In this document: in pieces, positions 18,302 through 27,360 of the stretch
Layout of the letters: each line of letters starts with the position of its first letter
How positions within the stretch are numbered: the first letter of the stretch is position 1
Assembly: GCA_947258405.1 (NCBI GenBank)
Contig: CAMYIE010000024.1
Location: 1-64,000, forward strand
Direction: 5' to 3'
Source of the DNA: an uncultured Eudoraea sp.
GTDB taxonomy: Bacteria > Bacteroidota > Bacteroidia > Flavobacteriales > Flavobacteriaceae
Length of the DNA stretch: 64,000 bases
The notes under the pieces: model-generated
The model's database searches: none
Told to the model about the DNA's origin: nothing
What the model saw: only the letters and a program-made list of their open reading frames with translations
Position numbers and translations under genes: made by a program

Positions 18302-19543
18302 ATGGCGGTGATCAAACCCTTCAGAGCGATCAGGCCCTCGAAAGACAAAGTACCCTTTGTGGTGTCTCGTTCCTATGAAGAGTACACTAAAAAGGAACTG
18401 GAATCCCGACTGCGGTATAATCCGTTTTCCTTCTTGCATATTATCAATCCGGGATTTAAGTTCGATCGGCGGGTAAAAGGCCCCGAACGTTTTAGACTGG
18501 TTCGAAACCGCTATCTCGAATTCCTTGAAGATGAAATCCTTGTAAAAGACAAGGAACCTTCTATTTATCTATATGAAATCTCCAGGGACAGTTTCTATTG
18601 CTGTGGATTTTTTTGTTTAACCAGTATCAAAGACTATATCGAAGGGACTATCAAAAAACATGAAAACACCATTGCACGGCGTGAAAAGCTTTTTGCCGAT
18701 TATCTCGATGTTGTAGGATATGAGGCAGAGCCCGTTCTGATGACCTATCCCTCAAAAAGTTCTATCAGCAGTATTATAAAAGCGGAAAAAGAAAAAGAAC
18801 CCAAGTATTTCTTTACCACGCCAGATAGGATGACCCATAGGCTCTGGTGCTTAAAAGACAAAACTGTACTTAAGAGACTTCAGTCAGAATTTGAAAAGAT
18901 AGATGCCCTTTATATCGCAGACGGGCATCACAGAAGCGCCTCTTCCAGACTTCTGTCAGAATTGAGGTCCGCTAACAATACCGGTAATGGGAATTCTTCG
19001 CATGATTTCTTTATGAGTTATCTTATCCCCGAGGACGAAGTTAGGATCTATGAATTCAACCGCATGATAAAAGACCTCAATGGGCTTACCAAGGAAGAAT
19101 TTTTATCTGCCTTAGATGGTATGTTCCGCATAAAAAATTGCGGTGAAGAACTTTACAGGCCGGGGAAAAAGCATCATTTCAGCATGTATCTCGATGGAGA
19201 ATTCTATTCTCTCTACCTGCGTAAGAAGGTATACCATTTTACAGATGCTTTGAGTAGATTGGATACCCAGATCCTATATAAGACCATATTGGAGCCTATC
19301 CTTGGAATCCGTGATCTTAGAAATGATAAAAGAATCAGATATGGATATGGCAAACGCAATGTTATTACGATGAAGAACGAGATCGATGCAGGTCGTTTCA
19401 AGATTGGCTTCGGGTTGGTTCCAATTACGATGTCGGAAATTAAATCGATCGCCGATGCCGGTTTGGTGATGCCCCCTAAAAGCACCTATATTGAACCCAA
19501 ATTAAGAAGCGGCTTGGCCGTTTACGAATTGTTTCCACGATGA
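18302..19543 (+). CDS. DUF1015 family protein
   Basis: A 413-residue cytoplasmic protein of the DUF1015 family. Recognisable segments are the start VIKPFRAIRPSKDKVPFVVS, the conserved YIADGHHRSASSRLL and the C-terminal MPPKSTYIEPKLRSGLAVYEL. In Bacteroidota such genes are often beside serC and serA, suggesting a link to serine metabolism, and the fold is related to SbnI/ParB-like kinases; both points are from memory. Here the neighbours are a hydroxyacyl-CoA dehydrogenase (3 bp upstream) and a DUF1349 lipoprotein (4-bp ATGA overlap). Confidence 0.88.
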   Translation: MAVIKPFRAIRPSKDKVPFVVSRSYEEYTKKELESRLRYNPFSFLHIINPGFKFDRRVKGPERFRLVRNRYLEFLEDEILVKDKEPSIYLYEISRDSFYCCGFFCLTSIKDYIEGTIKKHENTIARREKLFADYLDVVGYEAEPVLMTYPSKSSISSIIKAEKEKEPKYFFTTPDRMTHRLWCLKDKTVLKRLQSEFEKIDALYIADGHHRSASSRLLSELRSANNTGNGNSSHDFFMSYLIPEDEVRIYEFNRMIKDLNGLTKEEFLSALDGMFRIKNCGEELYRPGKKHHFSMYLDGEFYSLYLRKKVYHFTDALSRLDTQILYKTILEPILGIRDLRNDKRIRYGYGKRNVITMKNEIDAGRFKIGFGLVPITMSEIKSIADAGLVMPPKSTYIEPKLRSGLAVYELFPR

Positions 19544-20304
19544 AATTGTTAAGTAATAGAAGGATGAAAGCATTTGTTTCCCACAAAGGAAATACTCTTT
19601 TAATCGTATTACTCTGGGCTTTATTTATGGCGGGTTGCCGCGATAGGACAACCGGTCAGACCACAGCAAGCGAAACCACATCGACAATTACTGCTAAAAA
19701 TCTGCTTTTAGATATTAGCAAAGACAATCTCGGCGACCTTGATTGGATCAACACTCCGGGGAACATAGAGCTTTCCAACGGCACCCTGTCGGTAACCGCA
19801 AAAAGCCAGACCGATTTTTTTATCAATCCGGAAGATATGAAGGCATCGGCTTCTGCTCCTTTATTATTCAAGGAAGTAAGCGGCGATTTTGTTGCAATTG
19901 CCAAGGTCAGACCGGATTTGTCTTCACAATGGAATGCCGCCGCATTAATGGTTATCCTCGATGAAACAAATTGGATAAAATTTGGTTTTGAGAATTCAGA
20001 TGCTACCGGCCCCGGAATCGTTTCTGTGGTTACCCGGGAGACCTCAGACGACGCTAATGGACCAGTACTAAAAAACATAGAAAGTATTTGGCTGAAACTC
20101 CTAAGGAAAGGCGATAATTATTCCATGCACTGGTCTTATGACGGCAGTAAGTACTTTATGGCGAGACTTGCAGCCATGCCCGAGAGAGACAGCATAATGG
20201 TTGGAATTGAAGCCCAGTGCCCCGATGGCACGGAAGCGGTCCACCGATTCGAGCATTTTTCTATTGAAGCCATTACCGTAGAAGATATTAGAAAAGGTGA
20301 ATAA
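19540..20304 (+). CDS. Lipoprotein with DUF1349 (concanavalin-like) domain
   Basis: A 254-residue protein with a signal helix and lipobox LFMAGC. The mature domain has the beta-sandwich pattern of DUF1349 proteins (related to yeast Ree1): TQTDFFINPEDMKAS-type opening, SGDFVAIAKVRPDLSSQWNA, AALMVILDETNWIKFGFEN and IWLKLLRKGDNYSMHWSYDG. These folds usually bind carbohydrate. The ATG overlaps the DUF1015 stop (ATGA); an ATG eight codons later would give a shorter signal and is equally possible. A periplasmic sugar-binding role is inference. Confidence 0.82.
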   Translation: MKLLSNRRMKAFVSHKGNTLLIVLLWALFMAGCRDRTTGQTTASETTSTITAKNLLLDISKDNLGDLDWINTPGNIELSNGTLSVTAKSQTDFFINPEDMKASASAPLLFKEVSGDFVAIAKVRPDLSSQWNAAALMVILDETNWIKFGFENSDATGPGIVSVVTRETSDDANGPVLKNIESIWLKLLRKGDNYSMHWSYDGSKYFMARLAAMPERDSIMVGIEAQCPDGTEAVHRFEHFSIEAITVEDIRKGE

Positions 20305-20314
20305 TCCATTTAAT

Positions 20315-20980
20315 ATGTCTGTAAAAGAGAATTTGTTCAAAATAAAATCCCAACTACCTGATAGCGTTACATTGGTGGCGGTGACCAAGACCAAGTCGCC
20401 GGAAATTGTCCTGGAGGCCTATCAGTCCGGGCAAGTTGTTTTTGGGGAGAATAAGATCCAGGAGATGGTTGCGAAGTGGGAAGAGCTGCCCAAGGATATC
20501 CAGTGGCATATGATCGGTCATGTTCAGCGTAACAAGGTAAAGTATATGGCCCCGTTCGTAAGTCTTATCCACGGTGTGGATAGTTTAAAATTGCTGAAGG
20601 AGATCGATAAACAGGCTCAAAAACATAAAAGAGTTATCAATTGCCTTTTTCAGATTCATATCGCCGAGGAAACCACCAAATTTGGTCTCACAGAGGATGA
20701 ATTGGTTGAAATACTGGCGGATGAGGAGTTTCCTCTTCTGCAACACATTAATATCCAGGGGGTAATGGGCATGGCCAGTTTTACTGATAAAATGGATCAA
20801 ATCAGGCAGGAATTTCAATTGCTAAAAAGTGTTTTCGAAAGATTGAAGCAAAAAATACCCGAAGTTAATATTCTGTCTATGGGCATGAGTGGTGATTATC
20901 AGACCGCTATTGAAGAAGGAAGCACCATGGTCCGCATAGGAAGTAGTATATTTGGAGAGCGAAATTATCCCGGTAAGTAA
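20315..20980 (+). CDS. YggS-family PLP homeostasis protein
   Basis: A 221-residue alanine-racemase-fold protein of the YggS/PROSC/PLPBP family, which binds PLP and buffers B6 vitamers without known catalysis. Key motifs are VTLVAVTKTKSPE (PLP Lys), VFGENKIQEM, WHMIGHVQRNKVK, LSMGMSGDYQTAIEEGSTMVRIGSSIFG. The ATG at 20315 was chosen over a GTG six codons earlier that would overlap the preceding gene. It is packed 10 bp behind the DUF1349 gene. Confidence 0.95.
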   Translation: MSVKENLFKIKSQLPDSVTLVAVTKTKSPEIVLEAYQSGQVVFGENKIQEMVAKWEELPKDIQWHMIGHVQRNKVKYMAPFVSLIHGVDSLKLLKEIDKQAQKHKRVINCLFQIHIAEETTKFGLTEDELVEILADEEFPLLQHINIQGVMGMASFTDKMDQIRQEFQLLKSVFERLKQKIPEVNILSMGMSGDYQTAIEEGSTMVRIGSSIFGERNYPGK

Positions 20981-21003
20981 ACCGTGATAATACCGAAATA
21001 TAT

Positions 21004-22137
21004 ATGGGGATGTATGCCGTTCTAGACATAGAGACCACAGGTGGAAAGTATAACGAGGAAGGAATCACCGAAATCGCTATCCACAAGTTTGATGGGCATC
21101 AGGTTATTGATCGATTTGTAAGTTTGGTTAACCCGGAAAAAGACATTCAACCCTTTGTTGTAAATCTCACTGGTATCAATAACAAGATGCTGAGAACAGC
21201 CCCTAAATTTCATGAAGTGGCTAAGCGTATTGTGGAGATTACCGAAGGTACGGTAATCGTAGCCCACAATGCACAATTCGACTACCGTGTCTTGAGAATG
21301 GAGTTCAGGAAGTTAGGCTATACATTTGAACGAAAAACCTTATGTACAGTAGATCTTTCCAAACGACTTATTCCACAGGCCGAATCTCATAGCCTGGGAA
21401 AATTGGTACGCTCCCTGGGAATCGCAGTCAGTGATCGGCACAGGGCCAATGGCGATGCTCTTGCGACATTGAAATTATTCAAATTCCTGCTGACTAAGGA
21501 TTCGAATAAAAGCATTATCAGAGCAGTGATCAAGGCCGAGAGTCTTGGGGAATTATCTCAACGCCAGATAGATATCGTAACCGAGATGCCCTCGGAAACC
21601 GGTGTATACTACATGTATAATAAAGAAGGAGAGCTCATTTTCCTGGGAAAAAGCACTGATATCAAAAGAAAAGTGAACCATCTCTTCACCAGGGATGGTA
21701 AGGAGGCCCGTAAACTTCAGAAAGCAACTCGAAAAGTGACTTACGAACTTACTGGCAGCGAACTTATAGCTCTGTTGAAAGAGAATGAGGAGCTTCAAAG
21801 AAACAGACCTCTCTACAATCAATGGCAGGGAAGACCCAATCTAAAAGTCCGGCAATCTGAAAATGGCCAGGGCCCCGACATTAGCATCAATATTCAGGAG
21901 AATTATCTTATCGTAGGCAAGGGAAGGGAGACAGGTGAAAAAAGTGCTGTATGGATCCGTAACGGCCGCTTAGAGGGTGTGGGTTTTTTCGATCTGAACC
22001 ATCAAATCAATAATATTCATATCTTAGAATCCATTATTACACCTATGCACGATGATAAAAATGCCAAAGAGATCATCGATGCTTACCTTAAAACAAAAAA
22101 AGGTTATAAGATAATCGAGCTGAACCCAAAGCATTGA
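21004..22137 (+). CDS. DEDDh exonuclease fused to a GIY-YIG nuclease-like domain
   Basis: A 377-residue fusion. Residues 1-165 are a DnaQ-type 3'-5' exonuclease with the complete DEDDh set (Asp8, Glu10, Asp93, His146, Asp151; AVLDIETTGG, HNAQFDYRVL, HRANGDALAT). Residues 195-275 are a GIY-YIG domain (ETGVYYMYNKEGELIFLGKS, then DIKRKVNHLF and RPLYNQ), close to the nuclease of UvrC and Cho; the second motif is YIG-to-FLG. The remaining 100 residues are unassigned. Such fusions occur widely in Bacteroidota and suggest DNA repair. The stop overlaps the channel gene start by four bases (TTGA). Confidence 0.88.
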   Translation: MGMYAVLDIETTGGKYNEEGITEIAIHKFDGHQVIDRFVSLVNPEKDIQPFVVNLTGINNKMLRTAPKFHEVAKRIVEITEGTVIVAHNAQFDYRVLRMEFRKLGYTFERKTLCTVDLSKRLIPQAESHSLGKLVRSLGIAVSDRHRANGDALATLKLFKFLLTKDSNKSIIRAVIKAESLGELSQRQIDIVTEMPSETGVYYMYNKEGELIFLGKSTDIKRKVNHLFTRDGKEARKLQKATRKVTYELTGSELIALLKENEELQRNRPLYNQWQGRPNLKVRQSENGQGPDISINIQENYLIVGKGRETGEKSAVWIRNGRLEGVGFFDLNHQINNIHILESIITPMHDDKNAKEIIDAYLKTKKGYKIIELNPKH

Positions 22138-22958
22138 CAGAATACAAGTCACAGGATGGATGGAGACGGAAACTCCATGAAATTATTTACGGGACCCATA
22201 CTCCCGCAGGGAAGTTTTTCGACATTGTTTTATTGATCCTTATTCTCTACAGTGTAGTGATCGTAATGCTCGAAAGTGTTCCCCGTTTCGACAATAAATA
22301 CCACAATTTTCTAGATATTTCTGAGTGGATCGTAACTATTCTGTTCACCATTGAATACATCCTTCGCATTATATGTATCAGAAATCCAAGACGTTATATT
22401 TTTAGCTTTTTTGGAATAGTAGATCTTCTTTCAACAATACCTAAATACCTTTCTTTCTTCGTGATGGGTTCCCAATATGTAACCGCATTCAGGGCTTTAC
22501 GCCTTCTTCGGGTATTTAGGATACTCAAATTGGTTCGTTTTGTCGGGGAGTCTAACAACTTGCTGAGAGCAGTCGCGTCTAGCCGGGCGAAGATTGCCAT
22601 TTTTGTCTTTTTTGTTCTTATTATTTCCGTGTTGCTCGGAACGATAATGTATCTGGTGGAAGGGCCCGAACATGGATTTGACAGTATTCCTCACAGTATT
22701 TATTGGACCATTGTAACCCTAACAACTGTAGGCTACGGCGATATCACCCCTGAAACGGGATTGGGCCAGTTTATCGCCACATTTATTATGATTATCGGTT
22801 ATGGTATCATCGCAGTGCCTACTGGTATCGTGACGGTTGAATATTCTAAACAACGACAAAAGACCGACATAGCCGGGATCCAATCATGCCACAATTGTCT
22901 GGCAGAAGGACATCTGGAAACGGCTAAACACTGTTATAACTGCGGATCAAAACTCTGA
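22134..22958 (+). CDS. Voltage-gated potassium channel with C-terminal zinc ribbon
   Basis: A 274-residue six-helix channel of the Kv/KvAP type. S1 to S3 span residues about 28-120, S4 is the Arg-rich FRALRLLRVFRILKLVRF, S5 precedes the pore, and the selectivity filter is TLTTVGYGD before S6. The C-terminus carries four Cys (252, 255, 267, 270) in CHNC and CYNC, a small zinc ribbon. The start is TTG at 22134, overlapping the previous stop, since no ATG lies before S1. Its own stop overlaps the miaA ATG (TGATG), so translational coupling is likely. Confidence 0.92.
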   Translation: MTEYKSQDGWRRKLHEIIYGTHTPAGKFFDIVLLILILYSVVIVMLESVPRFDNKYHNFLDISEWIVTILFTIEYILRIICIRNPRRYIFSFFGIVDLLSTIPKYLSFFVMGSQYVTAFRALRLLRVFRILKLVRFVGESNNLLRAVASSRAKIAIFVFFVLIISVLLGTIMYLVEGPEHGFDSIPHSIYWTIVTLTTVGYGDITPETGLGQFIATFIMIIGYGIIAVPTGIVTVEYSKQRQKTDIAGIQSCHNCLAEGHLETAKHCYNCGSKL

Positions 22959-23872
22959 TGAAAAAAACACTGATCGCGGTGGTCGGTCCCACAGCCATCG
23001 GAAAGACTTCATGGGCCATTCAGCTAGCCAGACATTTTAAAACGGAGATAATTTCCACCGATTCCAGACAGTTTTATAAAGAGATGAAGATCGGTACTGC
23101 CGTACCTTCCAAAAACGAATTAGCATCAGCTAAACATCATTTTATCCAACACAGAAGCATTATTGATCCCTGGTCTGTGGGCGATTTTGAAAAATCTGCG
23201 TTAAACGGGCTCGAGGAATTGTTTACACACCACAACCTGGTTATCGCTGCAGGCGGAAGCGGGCTTTATTTGAAAGCAATGGTAGAAGGACTGGACCAGT
23301 TTCCTAACGTCCCACCTACTATTCGGCAGGAACTCAATGAGGAATTCAGTATTAAAGGGCTGGGCAATCTACAATCGCAACTAAAAAAGGCAGACCCTGA
23401 ATATTATAAACAGGTTGATCTGCAAAATCCGCATCGGATTATCCGGGCCCTCGAAATTTTTAGAACTTGTGGTCGCCCCTATTCTTCCTTTTTGGGTAAG
23501 GAAGTACAAAACAGACATTTTGGAGTTTTCTATCTCGGTATCGGTGCAGAGCGTAGCGAAGTGTACCGCCGGATCAACGAACGTGTGGATATGATGATGG
23601 AAGCGGGATTGCTCGACGAAGCAAGGGAATTGTTCCAATACAGGGATTTAAAAGCGTTACAAACGGTGGGATACCAGGAACTGTTCCAATACATCGAAGG
23701 CAAATGGGATCTGGATATGGCGGTATCAGAAATTAAGAAAAATACCCGTCGATATGCGAAACGCCAGCTTACCTGGCTTCGTAAGAATGATGCCATTTTT
23801 TGGGTAGACCACAAGGCAAATGTTGCCGAGGTCATCGACAAGATCGAAACCGAATTAAAGCAATCTTTGTAG
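22958..23872 (+). CDS. miaA: tRNA dimethylallyltransferase MiaA
   Basis: A 304-residue enzyme transferring a dimethylallyl group to A37 of tRNAs reading U-starting codons. The P-loop is VVGPTAIGKT (Lys16, Thr17), followed by IISTDSRQFYKEMKIGTA, the substrate loop, AAGGSGLYLKAMVEGL and the C-terminal TRRYAKRQLTWLR. It overlaps the channel stop by one base and leaves one base before the gluconokinase gene, so it sits inside the forward operon. Confidence 0.97.
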   Translation: MKKTLIAVVGPTAIGKTSWAIQLARHFKTEIISTDSRQFYKEMKIGTAVPSKNELASAKHHFIQHRSIIDPWSVGDFEKSALNGLEELFTHHNLVIAAGGSGLYLKAMVEGLDQFPNVPPTIRQELNEEFSIKGLGNLQSQLKKADPEYYKQVDLQNPHRIIRALEIFRTCGRPYSSFLGKEVQNRHFGVFYLGIGAERSEVYRRINERVDMMMEAGLLDEARELFQYRDLKALQTVGYQELFQYIEGKWDLDMAVSEIKKNTRRYAKRQLTWLRKNDAIFWVDHKANVAEVIDKIETELKQSL

Positions 23873-23873
23873 T

Positions 23874-24368
23874 ATGACAAAATCTTTGGAAATTATAATG
23901 GTAATGGGCGTTTCCGGATCGGGTAAGACTACGATCGGAAAATTATTAGGACAGAAATTGGGTCTGGAATTTTACGATGCAGATGATTATCATCCGGAGG
24001 CGAACATCCGTAAAATGGCTTCAGGAAAGCCTTTAACTGATAAAGACCGCCTTGGTTGGTTAGAGCGATTAAATAAATTGATCCTGGAACGTGAAAAGCA
24101 AGGGATGGTACTGGGCTGTTCCGCACTAAAGGAGAGCTACAGACATGTTCTCGCCAATGCAGTAGAGATAGATATCAAATGGGTTTATCTGGATGGTAGT
24201 TTTGAAGAAATACTTGAAAGAATGAAGGGGCGCAAAGATCATTTTATGCCACCCGAACTACTTCGGTCTCAATTTGAAACCCTTGAAGTACCTACATATG
24301 CCATAGCTGTCCCCATCGACAATTCACCTGAAACGACTGTGGCATATATCCTCGAGAAACTCCAATAA
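23874..24368 (+). CDS. gntK: Gluconokinase
   Basis: A 164-residue kinase phosphorylating gluconate to 6-phosphogluconate. The P-loop is MGVSGSGKTT (Lys18), then FYDADDYHPEANIRKMASG, PLTDKDRLGWLERLN, LGCSALKESYRHVL and KDHFMPPELLRSQFETLE, all typical of the GntK/IdnK type. It is the last gene of the forward run and ends at a strong terminator. No gluconate transporter or regulator is adjacent. Confidence 0.94.
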   Translation: MTKSLEIIMVMGVSGSGKTTIGKLLGQKLGLEFYDADDYHPEANIRKMASGKPLTDKDRLGWLERLNKLILEREKQGMVLGCSALKESYRHVLANAVEIDIKWVYLDGSFEEILERMKGRKDHFMPPELLRSQFETLEVPTYAIAVPIDNSPETTVAYILEKLQ

Positions 24369-24396
24369 AAAAGGCAGCTGAAGCTGCCTTTTTTGT
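24367..24396. terminator. Bidirectional terminator between gluconokinase and response regulator genes
   Basis: AAGGCAGC-TGAA-GCTGCCTT is a perfect 8-bp stem with a tetraloop, flanked by A run and T run, suited to terminating both convergent transcripts. Confidence 0.92.
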
Positions 24397-24402
24397 TTTC
24401 TG

Positions 24403-25110
24403 TTATTCCGGCTTGGTCAGCAAACGGAATCCTTCTCCGTGGATATTAAGAATCTGAACCGAATCGTCCCTTTTGAGATACTTTCTCAGCTTAGCTATAT
24501 AGACATCCATACTTCGCGAGGTAAAATAATTATCGTCTCGCCAGATCTTTGTCAAGGCTAATTCCCTCGGCATCAAATCATTTTCATGAAGTGCCAGTAG
24601 CCTGAGGAGTTCATTCTCTTTTGGTGATAATTTTATCGCATCCTCATCTTTATATTTTAGGAATCGCAACTTGGAGTTAAGGTGGAAATTCCCCACGTTG
24701 AACTCAAATTGTTTGCTGTCGGCAAGTGTATTGGATGCTTTTCGCTGCAAGATGGCTTTTAGTTTCATCAATAACACCTCAGAATCAAAAGGTTTATTGA
24801 GGTAGTCGTCTGCCCCTGCTTTATACCCCTTTAAAACGTCCTCCTTCATGGTTTTGGCCGTGAGGAATACAATAGGAACGTTTTCGTTTTTCTCACGAAT
24901 TTCCCTGGCGAGGGTAAAACCGTCTTTGTAGGGCATCATGACATCGAGAATACAAACATCATAATTATCCTTCTTAAACTTTTCGAATCCCTCCATGCCA
25001 TTTTTGGCCAAGGTTACATCGAATTCGTTCATGGAGAGGTAGTCTTTAAGTACGATGCCAAAATTGGGATCGTCTTCTACCAATAGTATTTTCTTATTTG
25101 TTGTTTCCAT
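24403..25110 (-). CDS. OmpR-family response regulator (RprY-like)
   Basis: A 235-residue regulator. The receiver domain has acidic Glu12-Asp13-Asp14, phosphoacceptor Asp56 in CILDVMMPYKDG, Thr in FLTAKT and Lys in DYLNKPF. The C-terminal winged helix reads LSPKENELLRLLALHENDLM and SRSMDVYIAKLRKYL. It lies 5 bp behind the kinase gene and resembles RprY of Bacteroides. Regulated genes are unknown. It is the last gene of a reverse run from the glycosyltransferase. Confidence 0.95.
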   Translation of the reverse strand: METTNKKILLVEDDPNFGIVLKDYLSMNEFDVTLAKNGMEGFEKFKKDNYDVCILDVMMPYKDGFTLAREIREKNENVPIVFLTAKTMKEDVLKGYKAGADDYLNKPFDSEVLLMKLKAILQRKASNTLADSKQFEFNVGNFHLNSKLRFLKYKDEDAIKLSPKENELLRLLALHENDLMPRELALTKIWRDDNYFTSRSMDVYIAKLRKYLKRDDSVQILNIHGEGFRLLTKPE

Positions 25111-25115
25111 AAAAT

Positions 25116-26696
25116 TTATATTAAAGGCAGTTTGATATAAAATGTACTACCCTTGCCTTTCTCACTTTCTGCGTAAACTTCACCCTGGTGGTCCTCGACT
25201 ATTTTCTTTACATAGGAGAGTCCCAGCCCGTGTCCTTTTACATTGTGTATGTCGCCCGTATGTTCTCTATAGAACTTTTCGAACACTTTTTTTAGCACCG
25301 CTTTGCTCATACCAGCACCTTTATCCTGAACTCTTATAACAATATTATTATTGGCAACTTCAGTGAACACGTCTATTTTTGGTTCCTCCGGAGAGTATTT
25401 CACTGCATTGTCTAATATATTGACCATCACATTTCCAAAGTGCACATCATTGGCCAGAATATCGGATCGTTCTGCATTTAAAGCAGTATTTATATAGCCT
25501 CCTCTATCCTGCACAATTAGCTGCACATGAGCAATGGCTTTGTTAATGATGTCGTGTGCATCTATCCTGTCCTTACTAATATCGAGCTGATTTTTTTCCA
25601 ACTTCGAGATTCTAAGCACATTTTCTACCTGCGCGTGCATTCGTTTATTTTCATCCCTGATCATTTCCAGGTAGCGCTGAACTTTGGTTTTATCACCAAT
25701 AATCTGTGGGTTTTTGATCGCTTCAACAGCCAGATTGATCGTCGCAATAGGAGTCTTAAACTCGTGCGTCATATTGTTGATAAAATCTGATTTAATTTCC
25801 GATATCTGTTTCTGGCGAATTAGCTGATATATAGCTCCGGAATAGGCCACAACAATGATCAGTGTAAACAGCAATGACAGAGCCGCCATTCCTGAGATCG
25901 ACTGAACCAGAAATTTCTTTTTCCTCGGAAATGATAAAAGCAATGAAAAATCGCTGTTACCTTCACTGTTCCTAAAGATAGGTGCTTTGTACAGATTGGA
26001 ATTGGCATACTTAAATCGTTTAGATCTTACTTTTGTGGGTAAACCACGACTGTAAATACCGTATTCGTAGTCTATATCGATAGAATGGTTTTGAAATTCC
26101 CTGTTGAGAAGAAGCTCAATCTCCTGTTTGGTCACCCGTTTGTGGATCGGGACGTTCTCTGCATATTCTCGGTAAACATCATCAAAAACGGCCTTGTCTA
26201 TGCTCGATAACCCCCCTACCTTTTCAAGTTTTTGAATAGGATTGAGTTTGTATCGCTTGCCATCCAGACCGAATTCCTCTTTAAAAATGGTTTTCGTTCG
26301 CTTGCTGGTATAATTCTTTATGGTCGTGGTATCGTTACCATTACCATTGTCAAAGAACGTTGATGCTATATTGTAATCCTCCTCCAGAATACCATGAGAA
26401 TAAAACAAGATCTCATTTGAATTCAGATCACGATCAATAAAAAATATATTGCTCAAATTGGAGCTTTCAAACTCACCAACACTATCCTTAAGGCTCAGGA
26501 ACCTGTTAGAATAGTCTCTCATCTCACGGTCCTCAATTTTATCAGTCACTTTGTTCAGCACTTCTGAAACCGAGGTAGTGAATTGTTCTTCCTTATCTTC
26601 TACAGAACTCTTAATCCAGTAGAGCTGTACCGAGATAATCCCAATAAGAGATAGGCTCATTAATATGACCAGAAGAACAAATAATCTCTTATTCAT
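25116..26696 (-). CDS. Sensor histidine kinase (RprX-like)
   Basis: A 526-residue membrane kinase: TM1 at residues 5-28, a periplasmic sensor of about 240 residues, TM2 around 270-292 (MAALSLLFTLIIVVAYSGAI), then HisKA with His311 in MTHEFKTPIATI, and HATPase_c with N-box GNVMVNILDNAVKYS and G-boxes DKGAGMS and GHGLGLSYVK. It should phosphorylate the regulator encoded 5 bp downstream. The pair resembles RprX/RprY of Bacteroides. The gene starts 64 bp after coaE with an AT-rich gap that may hold a promoter. Confidence 0.95.
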   Translation of the reverse strand: MNKRLFVLLVILMSLSLIGIISVQLYWIKSSVEDKEEQFTTSVSEVLNKVTDKIEDREMRDYSNRFLSLKDSVGEFESSNLSNIFFIDRDLNSNEILFYSHGILEEDYNIASTFFDNGNGNDTTTIKNYTSKRTKTIFKEEFGLDGKRYKLNPIQKLEKVGGLSSIDKAVFDDVYREYAENVPIHKRVTKQEIELLLNREFQNHSIDIDYEYGIYSRGLPTKVRSKRFKYANSNLYKAPIFRNSEGNSDFSLLLSFPRKKKFLVQSISGMAALSLLFTLIIVVAYSGAIYQLIRQKQISEIKSDFINNMTHEFKTPIATINLAVEAIKNPQIIGDKTKVQRYLEMIRDENKRMHAQVENVLRISKLEKNQLDISKDRIDAHDIINKAIAHVQLIVQDRGGYINTALNAERSDILANDVHFGNVMVNILDNAVKYSPEEPKIDVFTEVANNNIVIRVQDKGAGMSKAVLKKVFEKFYREHTGDIHNVKGHGLGLSYVKKIVEDHQGEVYAESEKGKGSTFYIKLPLI

Positions 26697-26760
26697 CTTT
26701 TGTAAAATTAAAAATTTAACTTTTGGTCAATCGGTGTTTAACCTAACCTTAACAAAAATG

Positions 26761-27360
26761 TTAAAATTCCGTGTTGGCCGATAATTCCGTGAGTTTTTGA
26801 TGAATTATTTTCACCTGGGATGCAGTCTCAGAAAGTTCTATATTCTCAATAACAAAATGTGCAAGTGGTATTTTTTTATTATCCTCCCACTGATGATTCA
26901 TCCTGGCCAGAATATTGTCCTGGTCAACCTGGTCGCGTTGCATGACACGTTTTAACCTCAGTAGTTTTGGTGCAGTCACTAAGATCATATGATCGAAATT
27001 CTTGTACGCCTCGTTCTCGTACAGGATAGCTGCTTCCTGGATGACATAGGGGGTGATTTGTTCCCCGGCCCAATAGCGGAAGTCTTCCCGAACTGCCGGA
27101 TGTACTATATTGTTCAAACGATCGAGGTAGCTTTTATCGGAAAAAACCTTCATCGCGATGAATTGCCTGTTTAGTTCGCCGTCGATATAAGCTTCGTCTC
27201 CTAATAAGTTTTTGATATCCGGGATCAGATCAGCCGAAGTGGTCATCATTTCCTTTGCCCTGTCATCTGAATTATAAACCGGAACCCCTAGCGATTGGAA
27301 CATACCGGCCACTGTGGTTTTACCACTGCCAATTCCTCCGGTAAGCCCTACCAGTTTCAT
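26761..27360 (-). CDS. coaE: Dephospho-CoA kinase
   Basis: A 199-residue kinase for the last step of CoA synthesis, phosphorylating the ribose 3'-OH of dephospho-CoA. Motifs are the P-loop GLTGGIGSGKTT (Lys14), VPVYNSDDRAKEMM, VHPAVREDFRYW, and the lid LRLKRVMQRDQVDQDNILAR. Its ATG overlaps the stop of the YbbR-like gene by four bases. Confidence 0.96.
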   Translation of the reverse strand: MKLVGLTGGIGSGKTTVAGMFQSLGVPVYNSDDRAKEMMTTSADLIPDIKNLLGDEAYIDGELNRQFIAMKVFSDKSYLDRLNNIVHPAVREDFRYWAGEQITPYVIQEAAILYENEAYKNFDHMILVTAPKLLRLKRVMQRDQVDQDNILARMNHQWEDNKKIPLAHFVIENIELSETASQVKIIHQKLTELSANTEF

